DNA of 64,000 bases from Candidatus Ribeiella danica (GCA_016717335.1 JADKFS010000001.1:3183003-3247002), one strand, 5' to 3'; shown: positions 9,333-18,419, numbered from the stretch's first letter. Numbers and translations: made by a program. The notes: generated by a model not told the origin, from the letters alone.

Positions 9333-11888
9333 CTAGCGCTCGTGTCGGCGCACCCAGGCGCTGATCTCAGCTCGATCCGCGGCTGCGGGCGACAGCCGCA
9401 GGTAGCGCTTGAACGCGCCGATCGCCCCCGCGGTATCGCCGAGCTGCCGGTACGATCGGCCAAGCCCGCCGTACGCCTCCGCGTCGCTCGGGCTACGCTC
9501 GATCGCGGCCTGGAAATTCGCCAGGGCGCGCCGGTACTGGCCCAGCCTGTAGCGCAGCGTTCCAGCGTGGTAGTAGAGCTTGGCCGGGTCGGCGCTGCTC
9601 GGGATGGCTTCGCGGTAGAGCGCAAGCGCCTCGCGCGGCCGGCCCTGGGCTTCGAGCAGCGCCGCCAGGCGCAGCGCCAGCTCGCCGTTGCCGGGCTCGA
9701 TCGCGCGCGCCCGCTCCAGGTCGGCCTGCGCGCCGGCGTGGTCGCCGAGCTGGCGTAGCAGCGTGGCGCGCAGCTTGTAGGTCGCGGCGTCCTGCGGCGC
9801 AAGAGCCAGCGCGGCGTCGAGCTCGTCGAGCGCCTGGCCGGTCCAGCCCTGCTGGCTGTCGATCCTGGCGCTGAGGATGTGCGCCTCGACATTTGACGGA
9901 TCGAGCAGCTTGGCCTGGCTAAGATCGCCCAGCGCACGGACGGTATCGCCCTGCAGCAGGTAGACACGCGCGCGCGCCAGCAGCCCCACCACGTCCTTGG
10001 GATCGTGCTCCAGAACAGCGTTGATATCCTTCAGCGCCGGCTCGAACCCGCCCTGCGCGGCGTAGAAGCGCGCCCGTGCCAGCAGCGCGGGGGCGCTCTG
10101 GTGTTGAAGCTGGAGCGCGCGGTTGAAGTCGTCCAACGCGGCGCCGTCGCGCCCGAGCGCCGTATACACGCGCCCGCGCGCCAGCAGGGTCGGCGGGTCA
10201 TCCGGCCGCAGCGCCAGCGCGCGATCGAGGTCGGCGGCGCTCTCGTCGAGCCTGCCCAGGCCGGCGTAGACGCGGCCGCGCGCGGCGTACACGCGCGCGT
10301 CGTCGGCGCCGCGGGCCAGCGCCTGGTCGAAGCTGCGCATCGCCAGGGCGGTGTCGCCCTCGCCCGCGGCCAGCACGCCCAGCTCGATGAAGCCATCCGC
10401 GCTGGCGCTGCCGATCGCCGTGGCCTGCTTGAAGTCGGCCGCCGCGCTCTGCAGGTCGCCGTCGGCGCGCAGGGCACGGCCGCGCGCGATGTACAGGCTC
10501 GCGTCGTCCGGCTTGCGCGCGATCGCCTCGTCGTAGTCGGCGATCGCGGCGGCGTAATCGCGGCGCGTGGCGTACAGCGCGGCCCGCTCGGCGTGGGCCG
10601 CGGCGTCGGCAGGATCGAGCTGGACGACCTGCCCCAGATCGCGCAGCGCGGACTCGACGTCGCCGCGGGCGCGCATGATCCGCGCGCGCTCCAGGTAGGC
10701 CGGCGCGCTCGCGCCATTCAGGCCAATCGCGCGGTCGGCGTCGGCCTGTGCGTCGGGCAGCTTGCCGGCCAGGCGATTCAGCCGCGCGCTGGTCAGGTAG
10801 ACCTGGGCCGACTGTGGAGCGAGCGAGCGCGCCCAGCGCAGGTCGTCCGCGGCGGCGTCGTAGCGATTGGCGGCCATACGCACCTGGGCGCGCCGCAGGA
10901 ACGCCGCGCTGTCGCGGAACGAGAGCTGGATCGCGCGGGTCAGGCTGGCCTCGGCCGCCGCCAGGTCGCCGCGGCGCGACTGCAGCAGCCCGAGCTTCGT
11001 CTGCACCCAGGCCAGCGTGGGGTCGAGCGCGAGCGCCTGGCGGTAGTCCGCCAGCGCGCGGTCATCGTCGCCGCGCCGCTCGTAAAACGCGCCGCGCTGC
11101 GCAAGGGCCGCGCCGCTCGCGGGTGCCAGCTCGACCACGCGGCTGAGGTCGGCCAGCGCGCCGGCCTGGTCGCCCTTGCGCTCGCGCAGCGCGGCGCGCG
11201 TGCTCAGCGCCGGCGTGTTCGCCGGCTCCAGGGCAATCGCGCGATCGGCGTCGGCGAGCGCGCGGTCGAGCTGATCGAGCTGGGCGTAGGCGCGCGCGCG
11301 ATCGAGCAGGTAGCCCGGCTGGTCCGGCTGGAGCCGCAGCGCCGCGCCTAGATCGTCGGCGGCGGCCTGCCAGCCGCCCAGGTCCGCGTGGGCGCGCGCG
11401 CGGCCGGCGTAGGCGGCGGTGCTGGCAGGGTCGCGCGCGATCGCGGCGCTGAAATCCGCCAGCGCGTCCGACTGCCGACCGAGCCGCGCCTTGCTGATCG
11501 CGCGTGCCAGGTAGCCCGAGGCGTCGCCGGGCCGCAGCGCGACGTAGCGCCCGAACTCGCCCAGGGCCTGCTCGTCGTCGTTCAGCCAGCGCAGCGCGTA
11601 GCCGCGGCCGAGGCGGGAGTGCGCGTCGCCGCGGTCGAAGCGCAGCGCCCAGGTGTAGCTGCTCAGGGCCGCCCGGTAGTCTTGCGCCTGCGCATATGAG
11701 TCGCCGCGGCTCACGAAGAAGTTATTGAGGCGCCGCCCGCCGATCCAGAGCAGCGTCAGCAGCAGCAGCGCCGCGACGACGGCGAACACCGCCAGGGTGA
11801 GCGCGCGCCCGCGCTTCGAGACCCGGTCGGCCTTCAGCTCGGCGGGCGCGGGGATCAGGGTACCTTCCTGCGCTGGCTGTGCAAGCAT
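9333..11888 (-). CDS. Membrane-anchored tetratricopeptide-repeat protein of the exopolysaccharide operon
   Basis: An 851-residue protein with one N-terminal transmembrane segment (ALTLAVFAVVAALLLLTLLW, about residues 28-47). More than twenty TPR units of 34 residues follow, with the usual W/L-G-Y/A-A/F-A-P pattern (for example DYRAALSSYTWALRFDRGDA). The TPR array probably lies outside the membrane as a scaffold. In Pseudomonas alginate synthesis the TPR lipoprotein AlgK plays such a role; the analogy is inferred from context. The ATG at 11888 has AAGGAAGG 8-9 nt upstream and lies 14 nt after the stop of the epimerase-like gene, so the two are co-transcribed. Confidence 0.85.
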   Translation of the reverse strand: MLAQPAQEGTLIPAPAELKADRVSKRGRALTLAVFAVVAALLLLTLLWIGGRRLNNFFVSRGDSYAQAQDYRAALSSYTWALRFDRGDAHSRLGRGYALRWLNDDEQALGEFGRYVALRPGDASGYLARAISKARLGRQSDALADFSAAIARDPASTAAYAGRARAHADLGGWQAAADDLGAALRLQPDQPGYLLDRARAYAQLDQLDRALADADRAIALEPANTPALSTRAALRERKGDQAGALADLSRVVELAPASGAALAQRGAFYERRGDDDRALADYRQALALDPTLAWVQTKLGLLQSRRGDLAAAEASLTRAIQLSFRDSAAFLRRAQVRMAANRYDAAADDLRWARSLAPQSAQVYLTSARLNRLAGKLPDAQADADRAIGLNGASAPAYLERARIMRARGDVESALRDLGQVVQLDPADAAAHAERAALYATRRDYAAAIADYDEAIARKPDDASLYIARGRALRADGDLQSAAADFKQATAIGSASADGFIELGVLAAGEGDTALAMRSFDQALARGADDARVYAARGRVYAGLGRLDESAADLDRALALRPDDPPTLLARGRVYTALGRDGAALDDFNRALQLQHQSAPALLARARFYAAQGGFEPALKDINAVLEHDPKDVVGLLARARVYLLQGDTVRALGDLSQAKLLDPSNVEAHILSARIDSQQGWTGQALDELDAALALAPQDAATYKLRATLLRQLGDHAGAQADLERARAIEPGNGELALRLAALLEAQGRPREALALYREAIPSSADPAKLYYHAGTLRYRLGQYRRALANFQAAIERSPSDAEAYGGLGRSYRQLGDTAGAIGAFKRYLRLSPAAADRAEISAWVRRHER

Positions 11889-11902
11889 GGCGCGAACCTT
11901 CC

Positions 11903-14900
11903 TTATCTCATGAGCAGCGAGATGAATACCTGCCCGCTGCCAACCAAGCTGCCCGCGTTGTCGGTGAAGCCGGACGAGTTGCCGGCCGCGTCGGTCGCGG
12001 TGGCGTTGATATTCGGGCCACGCCACGTATGCCCGGCGGTGAAACTGAAGCGTCCGTCGGCGCCGGCAATCGCTCGCCCCTCGAAGTAGCGCCCCTGCCG
12101 CTCGTCGTCGGAGAAGATCTCGACCACGGCGCCCGGCAGACTCGTACCGCTGGCGGTCTGCCCGCTCACGGCCAGCTGCGGCGGCCTGATCCCGCCGTTG
12201 GCCGCGCTGGTGGTGATCACCCCGCCGGCCCCGTTGCCGAACACACTGTTTTCGGTCCAGGTGTTCCTGGCGACATCCGCCCCATTGGCGCGGATGCCGT
12301 AGCCGGCGTTGGCCTCGGCGACGTTCTGCTTGATCAGGTTGTCGGCCGCGCCATTGGCCAGGTAGATGCCATTTGCGCCATTGCCGCGCGCGATGTTGCC
12401 CTCGACCCGGCTGCGGGTCGCGCTCTTCAGCTCGATGCCCTGCGCCCTGTTGTGGAGCAGCGTGTTCTGGACGAGCACATTGCCGGCCACGTCGCTTGCA
12501 AGCGACGGTGGGCCGAGCAGCGCGGGGTCGTCCACGGCCAGGCTGGTGGCCGCGCCGGGCAGCGTCAGGTCGGCCGCGGCCGCGGCGGCGGTCGTCTCGC
12601 GCAGAAACGCGATGCCCGAGCCGACCGCGACACCATTCTGGATCGTGCCGTTGTCGGCGACGGTGTTCTGGGCGATCGTGTTGCCGCCGGTCTTGACGTA
12701 GATCCCGTGCTTGCCGCTGCGTGTGATGGTATTGCCCGAGATGGTGTTCCCGTCGGCGCCGCCGAATAGGTAGACGCCGTAGAGTCCGCTGCTCGCGATC
12801 GTGTTGCCCTGCAGTGTGTTGGCGGTGCTGCCCTGCTCGAGCGTGACACCCTGCAGGTTGCTCGTAAACGTGTTGCCGCGCACGGTATTGGCGTTCGAGG
12901 CGACGATCCGTAGTCCGTAGCCCTGGTTGCCCCAGGCCTGGTTGGCTTCCAGCAGGTTATCGTGCGAGGGCGCCTGCGGGTAGAGGCTATTCGGCGAGCC
13001 CGGGTCGAGCATGAAGCCGTGCGCGTAGCGAATGTCGGCCCCGGCGGTGTAGCGGTTCTCGTAGGACTTGTTGCGCCGGAATACAAAGTTGTTGCAGCCG
13101 CGCGAGATGATGAAGCCGTGGTTGCCGTTTGCAAAGGACTCGTTATCTTCGATCGTGAAGTGGTGCGAGAAATCGTGCGGGTCGAAGCCGTAGCCGATAT
13201 TATGGTGGAACTTGTTCGCGCGGAAGATCATATCGCGCGCCTGAAAGGTATAGATGCCGTAGTAGTTGTAGCTGAAGCTGCTGTTGGTCACCTCGCCGGT
13301 GACGCGCGTGCGCAGCGTGTCGGGCGCGAGCGCGTCGTTCACGTCGCGCCAGGACACGCCGTAGCTCTGCCCGTCGGCGAAGCCGAGGTAGCTCAGGTCG
13401 GCATTCCGGATGTCCATCCGCGCGTCGTACTTGGCCAGCACGTAGCTGCGGCCGTTCGACACGTCGCGATCGTAGTCGTTGAGCGCCGGGTCCCACGAGC
13501 TGATCTTGACCCCGTCGATCACGATCGCGCCGTTGTAGGTGCGCAGGCTGACGAAGCTGTCGTAGTTGTAGGCGCCCGGCGGGGCCGTGGCGGCTGGCTG
13601 GATGCTCGCGCGCTGGCTGCGCAGCTTCAGCCAGGTGACCGTGTCTTTAGTCAGCGAGAGCGTCACCCCGCGGTTGAAGAACAGGCTGGCGTTGGCCTGC
13701 CAGACGCCGCTGCCCTGGTCCTCCAGCAGCGACACGGTCGGGCTGATCGCCTGCAGCGACCGCTGGATGTCCGGCAGGGTCACGATCGCGCTAGGCCCGC
13801 TGACGAAGACGGTCAGCTCGCCGTGGCGCCCGGCGGCGACCTCGTAGACCGCCCGCGCGCCGCCGAGCGTGTTGCCGCCAAATGCCGAGGTGCTGCCGTT
13901 CGGCAGGATCGCCAGCGCCGTGAGTTGCCCATCCTGCGGATTGTCGCCGGCCGGCAGCGCGAAGCTCCAGGCGCCGGTTGGGCCGGCAGTGGTCGCGCCC
14001 TTGTAGAAGCGCCCCTGGCCGTTCGGGTCGCGATAGATCTCGACCGTGGCGCCCGCCGGCGCCTTGCCCGCGACGACTGGCGCGTCGGGCGCGCTGGCGA
14101 TCGTCGGCGCGGCGACCGCACCGTTCGCGCCCGTGCCGATCTTGATGCCCAGCCCACCGTTCGCGCTGATGCGATTGCGGCTGATCCGGTTGCGCACGCT
14201 CGGCGCGTCTTTGACCAGCACGCCGTCCTCGCCATTGGCCTCGATCGTGTTGCCGCTCACGGTCGTGTCGGTCGTCGCGCTGTTGATCGTCACGCCGTAG
14301 CTGCCGTTGGTCTGAATGCGATTGCCGTCGGCGGGCGTAGCGCCGCCGATCCGCGTGTTGACGGCGGCCTTCAGCTGGACGCCGATCGTATCGTTGTCGG
14401 CGATCGTGTTGGCAGCGATCGCGTTGTTCCTGCCCGGCTGCTCGAGCGCGGGCACGGGCTTGGGCCCGCCGGGCGGGAAGGGCGTCAGCGGGCCGCCGAC
14501 GATCGAAATGCCGGTGCCGTTGCCGCGAATCTCGTTGCGGCCGATCGTGTTGCCGCCAGTCTTGACGTAGACGCCGGCCGCCGCGCTGCCCAAGATGCTG
14601 TTGCCGTCGAGGATGTTGCGGTCGGCCCGCTCGTAGAGGTAGACGCCGTACTGGCCGCTGTTCTGGATGGTGTTGCCGCTCAGCCGGTTGCCGGTCGCGA
14701 TGCCGTCGAACACGTCGGTGACGTCGTAGGTGGCGTTGATCCGCACGCCCCGCGCGTTATCGTGCAGGGTGTTGTCGCGCACGGTGTTGTTCGACGACTG
14801 GAAGATCGCGATGCCGTCCTCGTTGCCGTAGACGTCGTTGTTGGCGATCGTGTTGTTGTTGCTGCCGCGGTCGAGCATGATCCCGTGGTGGGCGTTGTCG

Positions 14901-15799
14901 TAGACCTGGTTGTAGCCGATCAGGTTGTTGGTGCAGCCGCGCGAGAAGATGATGCCGTGCTTGCCGTTGGCGTAGACCTTGTTGTAGGTGACCTGGAAGC
15001 CGGTCGAGCCGTCGTGCGGGTCGAAGCCGTAGAACAGATTGTGGTGAAACTGGTTGCCGGTGGCGACCAGGCCATAGGCCGCGTAGGAGTACTGGCCGAA
15101 GTAGTTGTCGTGGATGTTGCTGCTCTGGATCACACCGGTTGCGCCGGTCTCGGGCCGGCCTTCGGTCGCGCGCTCGCGCCAGGACATGCCGCTTGGCTCG
15201 CCGTCGGCCCAGCCGAGGTAGGCGACCTCGGATGCGATCACGTCCATGCGCCCGCCGCGTGATGCGAGCAGGTAGCCCCGCCCGTCGGCGTAGTTCAGAT
15301 CGACGGTGTTGGAGATCGTCTGCCACGACGTGACCTTAATGCCCTGGAGCTTGAGGTAGCCGCCGTCGGCGATCAGCCGGGCGCCGCCGTTCGCGCGGCC
15401 GGGCGTGCTGTCGAGCCGCAGCCACGCGATCGTCGCGCTGGTCGCGTCCAGCCGCGCGGTCGGGCTGATCACCATGCTGGACTTGAGCAGCCAAGCGCCG
15501 CCGCCCTGGTCCTGCAGATGTCCCGGGCTGCCGAGCGCCGCCGCGACCTGCGGGATGCTGATCGGCGACTTGGGCGCGCCGGGCGCCGAGGGGTAGCCGG
15601 CCAGCGCCGGGTCGGAGTAGTTCTGGCCGACGAAGATCGTGTCGCTCGCCGCGTCGTAGCGCACCGGCACGCTGGCCGCCGGCACCTGCGCGTGGGCCGG
15701 GCCGGTCGGAGTCCACGGCAGCGCCGCCAGCAGGGCGAAGGCGAGCGCGAGCGAGCAGACGGCGCGGCGCCGTCGGACGGAAGACGTCGTGAAAGGCAT
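11903..15799 (-). CDS. Large secreted protein with two AlgG-like beta-helix (C5-epimerase-like) modules
   Basis: A 1298-residue exported protein with a signal peptide ending GPAHA|Q near residue 38. Two homologous halves each contain an entry domain (VRYDAASDTIFVG in the first half) and a conserved DGRxYxLA / MDxxxxxxxYLGxADG block. Each then has a parallel beta-helix carrying YGFDPHD (residues about 258-263 and 871-876) followed by NGKHGIIFSRGC or NGNHGFIISRGC. These segments match the catalytic groove of alginate C5-epimerase AlgG. Ig-like pieces with V(E)IFSDDERQGRYFEG or VEIYRDPNGQGRFYKG follow each helix. The likely role is modification of a polyuronate as it leaves the cell. The ATG at 15799 gives a proper signal peptide. 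Confidence 0.8.
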   Translation of the reverse strand: MPFTTSSVRRRRAVCSLALAFALLAALPWTPTGPAHAQVPAASVPVRYDAASDTIFVGQNYSDPALAGYPSAPGAPKSPISIPQVAAALGSPGHLQDQGGGAWLLKSSMVISPTARLDATSATIAWLRLDSTPGRANGGARLIADGGYLKLQGIKVTSWQTISNTVDLNYADGRGYLLASRGGRMDVIASEVAYLGWADGEPSGMSWRERATEGRPETGATGVIQSSNIHDNYFGQYSYAAYGLVATGNQFHHNLFYGFDPHDGSTGFQVTYNKVYANGKHGIIFSRGCTNNLIGYNQVYDNAHHGIMLDRGSNNNTIANNDVYGNEDGIAIFQSSNNTVRDNTLHDNARGVRINATYDVTDVFDGIATGNRLSGNTIQNSGQYGVYLYERADRNILDGNSILGSAAAGVYVKTGGNTIGRNEIRGNGTGISIVGGPLTPFPPGGPKPVPALEQPGRNNAIAANTIADNDTIGVQLKAAVNTRIGGATPADGNRIQTNGSYGVTINSATTDTTVSGNTIEANGEDGVLVKDAPSVRNRISRNRISANGGLGIKIGTGANGAVAAPTIASAPDAPVVAGKAPAGATVEIYRDPNGQGRFYKGATTAGPTGAWSFALPAGDNPQDGQLTALAILPNGSTSAFGGNTLGGARAVYEVAAGRHGELTVFVSGPSAIVTLPDIQRSLQAISPTVSLLEDQGSGVWQANASLFFNRGVTLSLTKDTVTWLKLRSQRASIQPAATAPPGAYNYDSFVSLRTYNGAIVIDGVKISSWDPALNDYDRDVSNGRSYVLAKYDARMDIRNADLSYLGFADGQSYGVSWRDVNDALAPDTLRTRVTGEVTNSSFSYNYYGIYTFQARDMIFRANKFHHNIGYGFDPHDFSHHFTIEDNESFANGNHGFIISRGCNNFVFRRNKSYENRYTAGADIRYAHGFMLDPGSPNSLYPQAPSHDNLLEANQAWGNQGYGLRIVASNANTVRGNTFTSNLQGVTLEQGSTANTLQGNTIASSGLYGVYLFGGADGNTISGNTITRSGKHGIYVKTGGNTIAQNTVADNGTIQNGVAVGSGIAFLRETTAAAAAADLTLPGAATSLAVDDPALLGPPSLASDVAGNVLVQNTLLHNRAQGIELKSATRSRVEGNIARGNGANGIYLANGAADNLIKQNVAEANAGYGIRANGADVARNTWTENSVFGNGAGGVITTSAANGGIRPPQLAVSGQTASGTSLPGAVVEIFSDDERQGRYFEGRAIAGADGRFSFTAGHTWRGPNINATATDAAGNSSGFTDNAGSLVGSGQVFISLLMR

Positions 15800-16015
15800 G
15801 TATTTCTCGTCTGACGCTAAGGCATGGTTCAATCGAGCTTCACAGTTCATTGCCCCAAAGGCGCAGGGGCGCGATATAGCGCGCCCGTACAGCTGTAATA
15901 CCGGATTCAAAACGTGAACTTCAAAACCCTCGCCCCATTCGTCAAGTGGCTGAGAAGCGCGGCCGAGGTTTACGCGACCTTTTCTGAGACGTTAAACGTT
16001 ATTGACAGCCGGCTG

Positions 16016-16186
16016 CTGACTATTGACTACTGACTAGGGCCTTGTGCTAGTTAAAATTGCCGATGGCTTGAGAATGCGCTTCTGCTTGCGGAAACTGAAG
16101 CGACGGCTTCTCGGCGACCGCATTCTGACGCGATAGAAAACGAACTAGCACAACGCCCGACTACTGACTACTGACTACTGACTACT
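16016..16186. repeat. Heptamer array (GACTACT) split by a miniature element
   Basis: About three GACTACT-like units at 16016-16036 and four perfect units at 16159-16186 flank a 122-bp insertion. Together with the rest of 15800-16191, which has no gene, they fill the gap between the glycosyltransferase and epimerase-like genes. Confidence 0.85.
16037..16158. mobile_element. MITE-like element with 16-bp terminal inverted repeats
   Basis: 122 bp bounded by GGGCCTTGTGCTAGTT and the complement of GGGCGTTGTGCTAGTT (15 of 16 match). It has no coding capacity, and its interior contains partly self-complementary GAATGCG/CGCATTC segments. It interrupts a GACTACT heptamer array, so the exact target duplication cannot be told from the array itself. 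No transposase with matching ends is visible in this window. Confidence 0.75.
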
Positions 16187-16191
16187 GGCTA

Positions 16192-17427
16192 CTACTGCGC
16201 GGCCTCGGTCACGCGCGCGGCCTCGCCGTTCACCATCGCGACCGCGCGGGTCAGCCACTTGTGCTGGTTGATCGTGAGCAGCGCGTAGGCTTTGACCAGT
16301 GACATATAGAAGGTCACGGCGATGAAGATCGGCAGGATGAGCCAGTCGGCCGGGCGGCGGCGCAGGTGCGGCCAGATCTTGAGCGCGCGGCTGAGGTGCC
16401 ACCAGATCAGCAGCGCGGCGGCGAGCCGCCAGTTGCCGACGGCCAGCGCCAGCAGCAGCACGATCGGGCCGAGCAGCAGCGTGAACGGCGCGATCGTCTT
16501 GTCGATCAGCATCACGGCCAGGTAGGGGTAGCGCCAGACCCAGCCCTGCCACAGCGCGCGCAGGTCGCTGCGGAAGCTGTTGCGGCTCCAGCGGATGCGC
16601 TGCTTTATGAAGCCGCGGAAGCGCGGGTTGAAGGTCGAGTAGACCCGCGCGTTGAGCTGGTTCCAGGTGCGATAGCCGTTCTGCAGGATCAGGCAGGTGT
16701 AGCGCTTGTCGTCGCCGCTCATGCACGGCATGCCGTTGAAGGTCTCGTGCAGGAACGGCTCGCGCAGCCGCTGCAGGAGCGTGGTGCGGTAGGCGGCGGT
16801 GCGGCCCGACAGGCAGCTGACCGCGCGGCCCCAGCGGGTGGTGGCCGGCACCTCGTCGGAGTAGCGGATGTCGAGGTAGATATCCGCCAGCCGCTCCCAC
16901 AGGGTCGGCTGCTTGCCGTCGGTCGGGTACATGTGCTGGCGCGTCCCGACGCCGCCGATCTGCGGGTCGGCGAACGGCATCTTCAGCTTGCGCAGCACGT
17001 CCGGCTCCCAGATCACGTCGCTGTCGACCAGCACGACGATGGCGGTCGTGGCCGCGTCGACCCCGGCCGCCAGGGCCGGGCGCTTGCCCGGGACGTCGAT
17101 CGGGATGACGTCGACCTCGGCGTAGGAGCGGGCGATCTCCATGCAGGTCGTGTCGGTCACGTCGACCACCGCGATGATCCGGTCGGGCCGGTTGGCGATC
17201 CACGAGTCGATCGCGCGCCGGAACAGCGCCGGGTCCTCGTTATAGACCGGCGTGACGATCGTGGCAGAGCAGTCGTAGTCGTTCTCGATCGGCCGGTAGA
17301 ACAGCGCCGGGAGGCGCTTGGCCAGCCACATCGCCCAGCGCCACGCGCCCAGCAGCCCGATCGGGATGAGCACAGCCGCGTGCGACAGCAGGTCCAGCGC
17401 GGCGTTCCAGTAAGAGAGTAGGAGCAT
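16192..17427 (-). CDS. Processive membrane glycosyltransferase, GT2 family (Alg8/hyaluronan-synthase-like)
   Basis: About 411 residues. N-terminal hydrophobic segments are followed by a GT2 catalytic domain: TPVYNEDPALFRRAIDSW, the DSD metal motif (LVDSDVIW), acceptor-site MSGDDKRYT and QRIRW, the Q-x-x-R-W signature of processive synthases. Three or four C-terminal transmembrane helices follow. It would polymerise nucleotide sugars and extrude the chain. The context of a dehydrogenase upstream and AlgG-like epimerases downstream favours a polymannuronate (Alg8-like) product over hyaluronan or cellulose. The ATG at 17427 is preferred because AGAGG lies 6 nt upstream. It starts 20 nt after the dehydrogenase gene ends. 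Confidence 0.85.
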   Translation of the reverse strand: MLLLSYWNAALDLLSHAAVLIPIGLLGAWRWAMWLAKRLPALFYRPIENDYDCSATIVTPVYNEDPALFRRAIDSWIANRPDRIIAVVDVTDTTCMEIARSYAEVDVIPIDVPGKRPALAAGVDAATTAIVVLVDSDVIWEPDVLRKLKMPFADPQIGGVGTRQHMYPTDGKQPTLWERLADIYLDIRYSDEVPATTRWGRAVSCLSGRTAAYRTTLLQRLREPFLHETFNGMPCMSGDDKRYTCLILQNGYRTWNQLNARVYSTFNPRFRGFIKQRIRWSRNSFRSDLRALWQGWVWRYPYLAVMLIDKTIAPFTLLLGPIVLLLALAVGNWRLAAALLIWWHLSRALKIWPHLRRRPADWLILPIFIAVTFYMSLVKAYALLTINQHKWLTRAVAMVNGEAARVTEAAQ

Positions 17428-17447
17428 AGCCATCCTCTAGAGCGCGA

Positions 17448-18419
17448 TTAGAGCACGATCGTCTGGGAGGCGCCGAGCTCGATCATCAGCTCCTCGCCGG
17501 CGCCGTCGCGCTGCTGGGCGGCCGCGCGCACGTCGTCGACCTTATCGGCCGAGGGGGCGGCGGGCACGCGCGCCTGCAGCTCGGCATTGACCCGGATCGT
17601 TGCCGCGAGCATCTCGTGGGACCAGCCGCGCTCGCGGACGAACTGCATGAACGCGGCGGTGTCCTTGGGCAGGCAGGCGCCGCCGTAGGGCACGCCGCCG
17701 CGGGTGCCGTAGAGGGGGTTCCACATGCTCTCAGCCGTGCGCGCCACCGCCGCGCCGACCAGGCTGCTGTCGATGCCGAGCCGCTCGCAGATCGCGTGCA
17801 CCTCGTTGAAGTAGCTGATCTTGACCGCGTTGTAGATATTGTTGACGTACTTGATCATCTCGGCCTCGGTCGGCGTGCAGCGCACGATCAGCGCGCCGAA
17901 CGGCCGGTACAGCTCCTCGAGGATCGCGCCGGTGCGCGCGTCGGAGCAGCCGAGCACGGTGATCCACGGCCGCGCGAAGTCCTGCTCGCTGCTCACCGCC
18001 CGCAGGAACTCCGGGTTCATCGCCACGCCGAAGCCCACGCCGGCCTGCTTGCCGGAGGCGCGCTCGAGGATCGGCAGAATGCGATCTTCAGTCGTCGTCG
18101 GCGGGACGGTGCTGCGCACCACCACCGTCACGTAGCGGTCGGTCTGGGCCAGCCCGCGCCCGACGTCGAGCGCAGCCGCCTCGATGTAGTCCAGCACGAT
18201 CGCGCCATCCACGCTGGGCGTCGAGACCGCCAGCATCACCGCATCGACGGCGGACCAATCCACCTCGGCCGCGGTCGTCGCGCTCAACCCCGCCGCCCGC
18301 AGCTTCGTGATGGTCTCCGGGTTAATATCGACATAGCCGACGCTGTGGCCTTTCTTCGCAAAACCCTTGCCGGTGGCCTGGCCGACGACACCCGAGCCAA
18401 CAATGACCATGTTGGACAT
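17448..18419 (-). CDS. UDP-glucose/GDP-mannose dehydrogenase family protein, short form lacking C-terminal domain
   Basis: 323 residues. The N-terminal Rossmann domain begins MSNMVIVGSGVVGQATGKGF, the middle has AMNPEFLR, and the central helix has EAEMIKYVNNIYNAVKISYFNE. The catalytic Cys sits in YGGACLPKDT, where most relatives have GGSCLPKD. The family oxidises UDP-glucose or GDP-mannose to the uronate; AlgD makes GDP-mannuronate. After the catalytic motif only about 55 residues remain, so the C-terminal nucleotide-sugar-binding domain is missing. The start is secure: AAGGAGG lies 8 nt upstream of the ATG. First gene of the exopolysaccharide operon. The substrate is not determined from sequence. 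Confidence 0.82.
   Translation of the reverse strand: MSNMVIVGSGVVGQATGKGFAKKGHSVGYVDINPETITKLRAAGLSATTAAEVDWSAVDAVMLAVSTPSVDGAIVLDYIEAAALDVGRGLAQTDRYVTVVVRSTVPPTTTEDRILPILERASGKQAGVGFGVAMNPEFLRAVSSEQDFARPWITVLGCSDARTGAILEELYRPFGALIVRCTPTEAEMIKYVNNIYNAVKISYFNEVHAICERLGIDSSLVGAAVARTAESMWNPLYGTRGGVPYGGACLPKDTAAFMQFVRERGWSHEMLAATIRVNAELQARVPAAPSADKVDDVRAAAQQRDGAGEELMIELGASQTIVL

Noticed and set aside
10005..11351. A 448-codon plus-strand frame opposite the TPR gene
   Set aside because: Its repeats mirror the TPR periodicity in antisense; no start signal and no independent homology pattern.
12962..15262. A 766-codon open frame on the plus strand
   Set aside because: It is the antisense shadow of the AlgG-like protein; its translation is low-complexity Val/Ala/Arg/Asp and has no ribosome site or family match.
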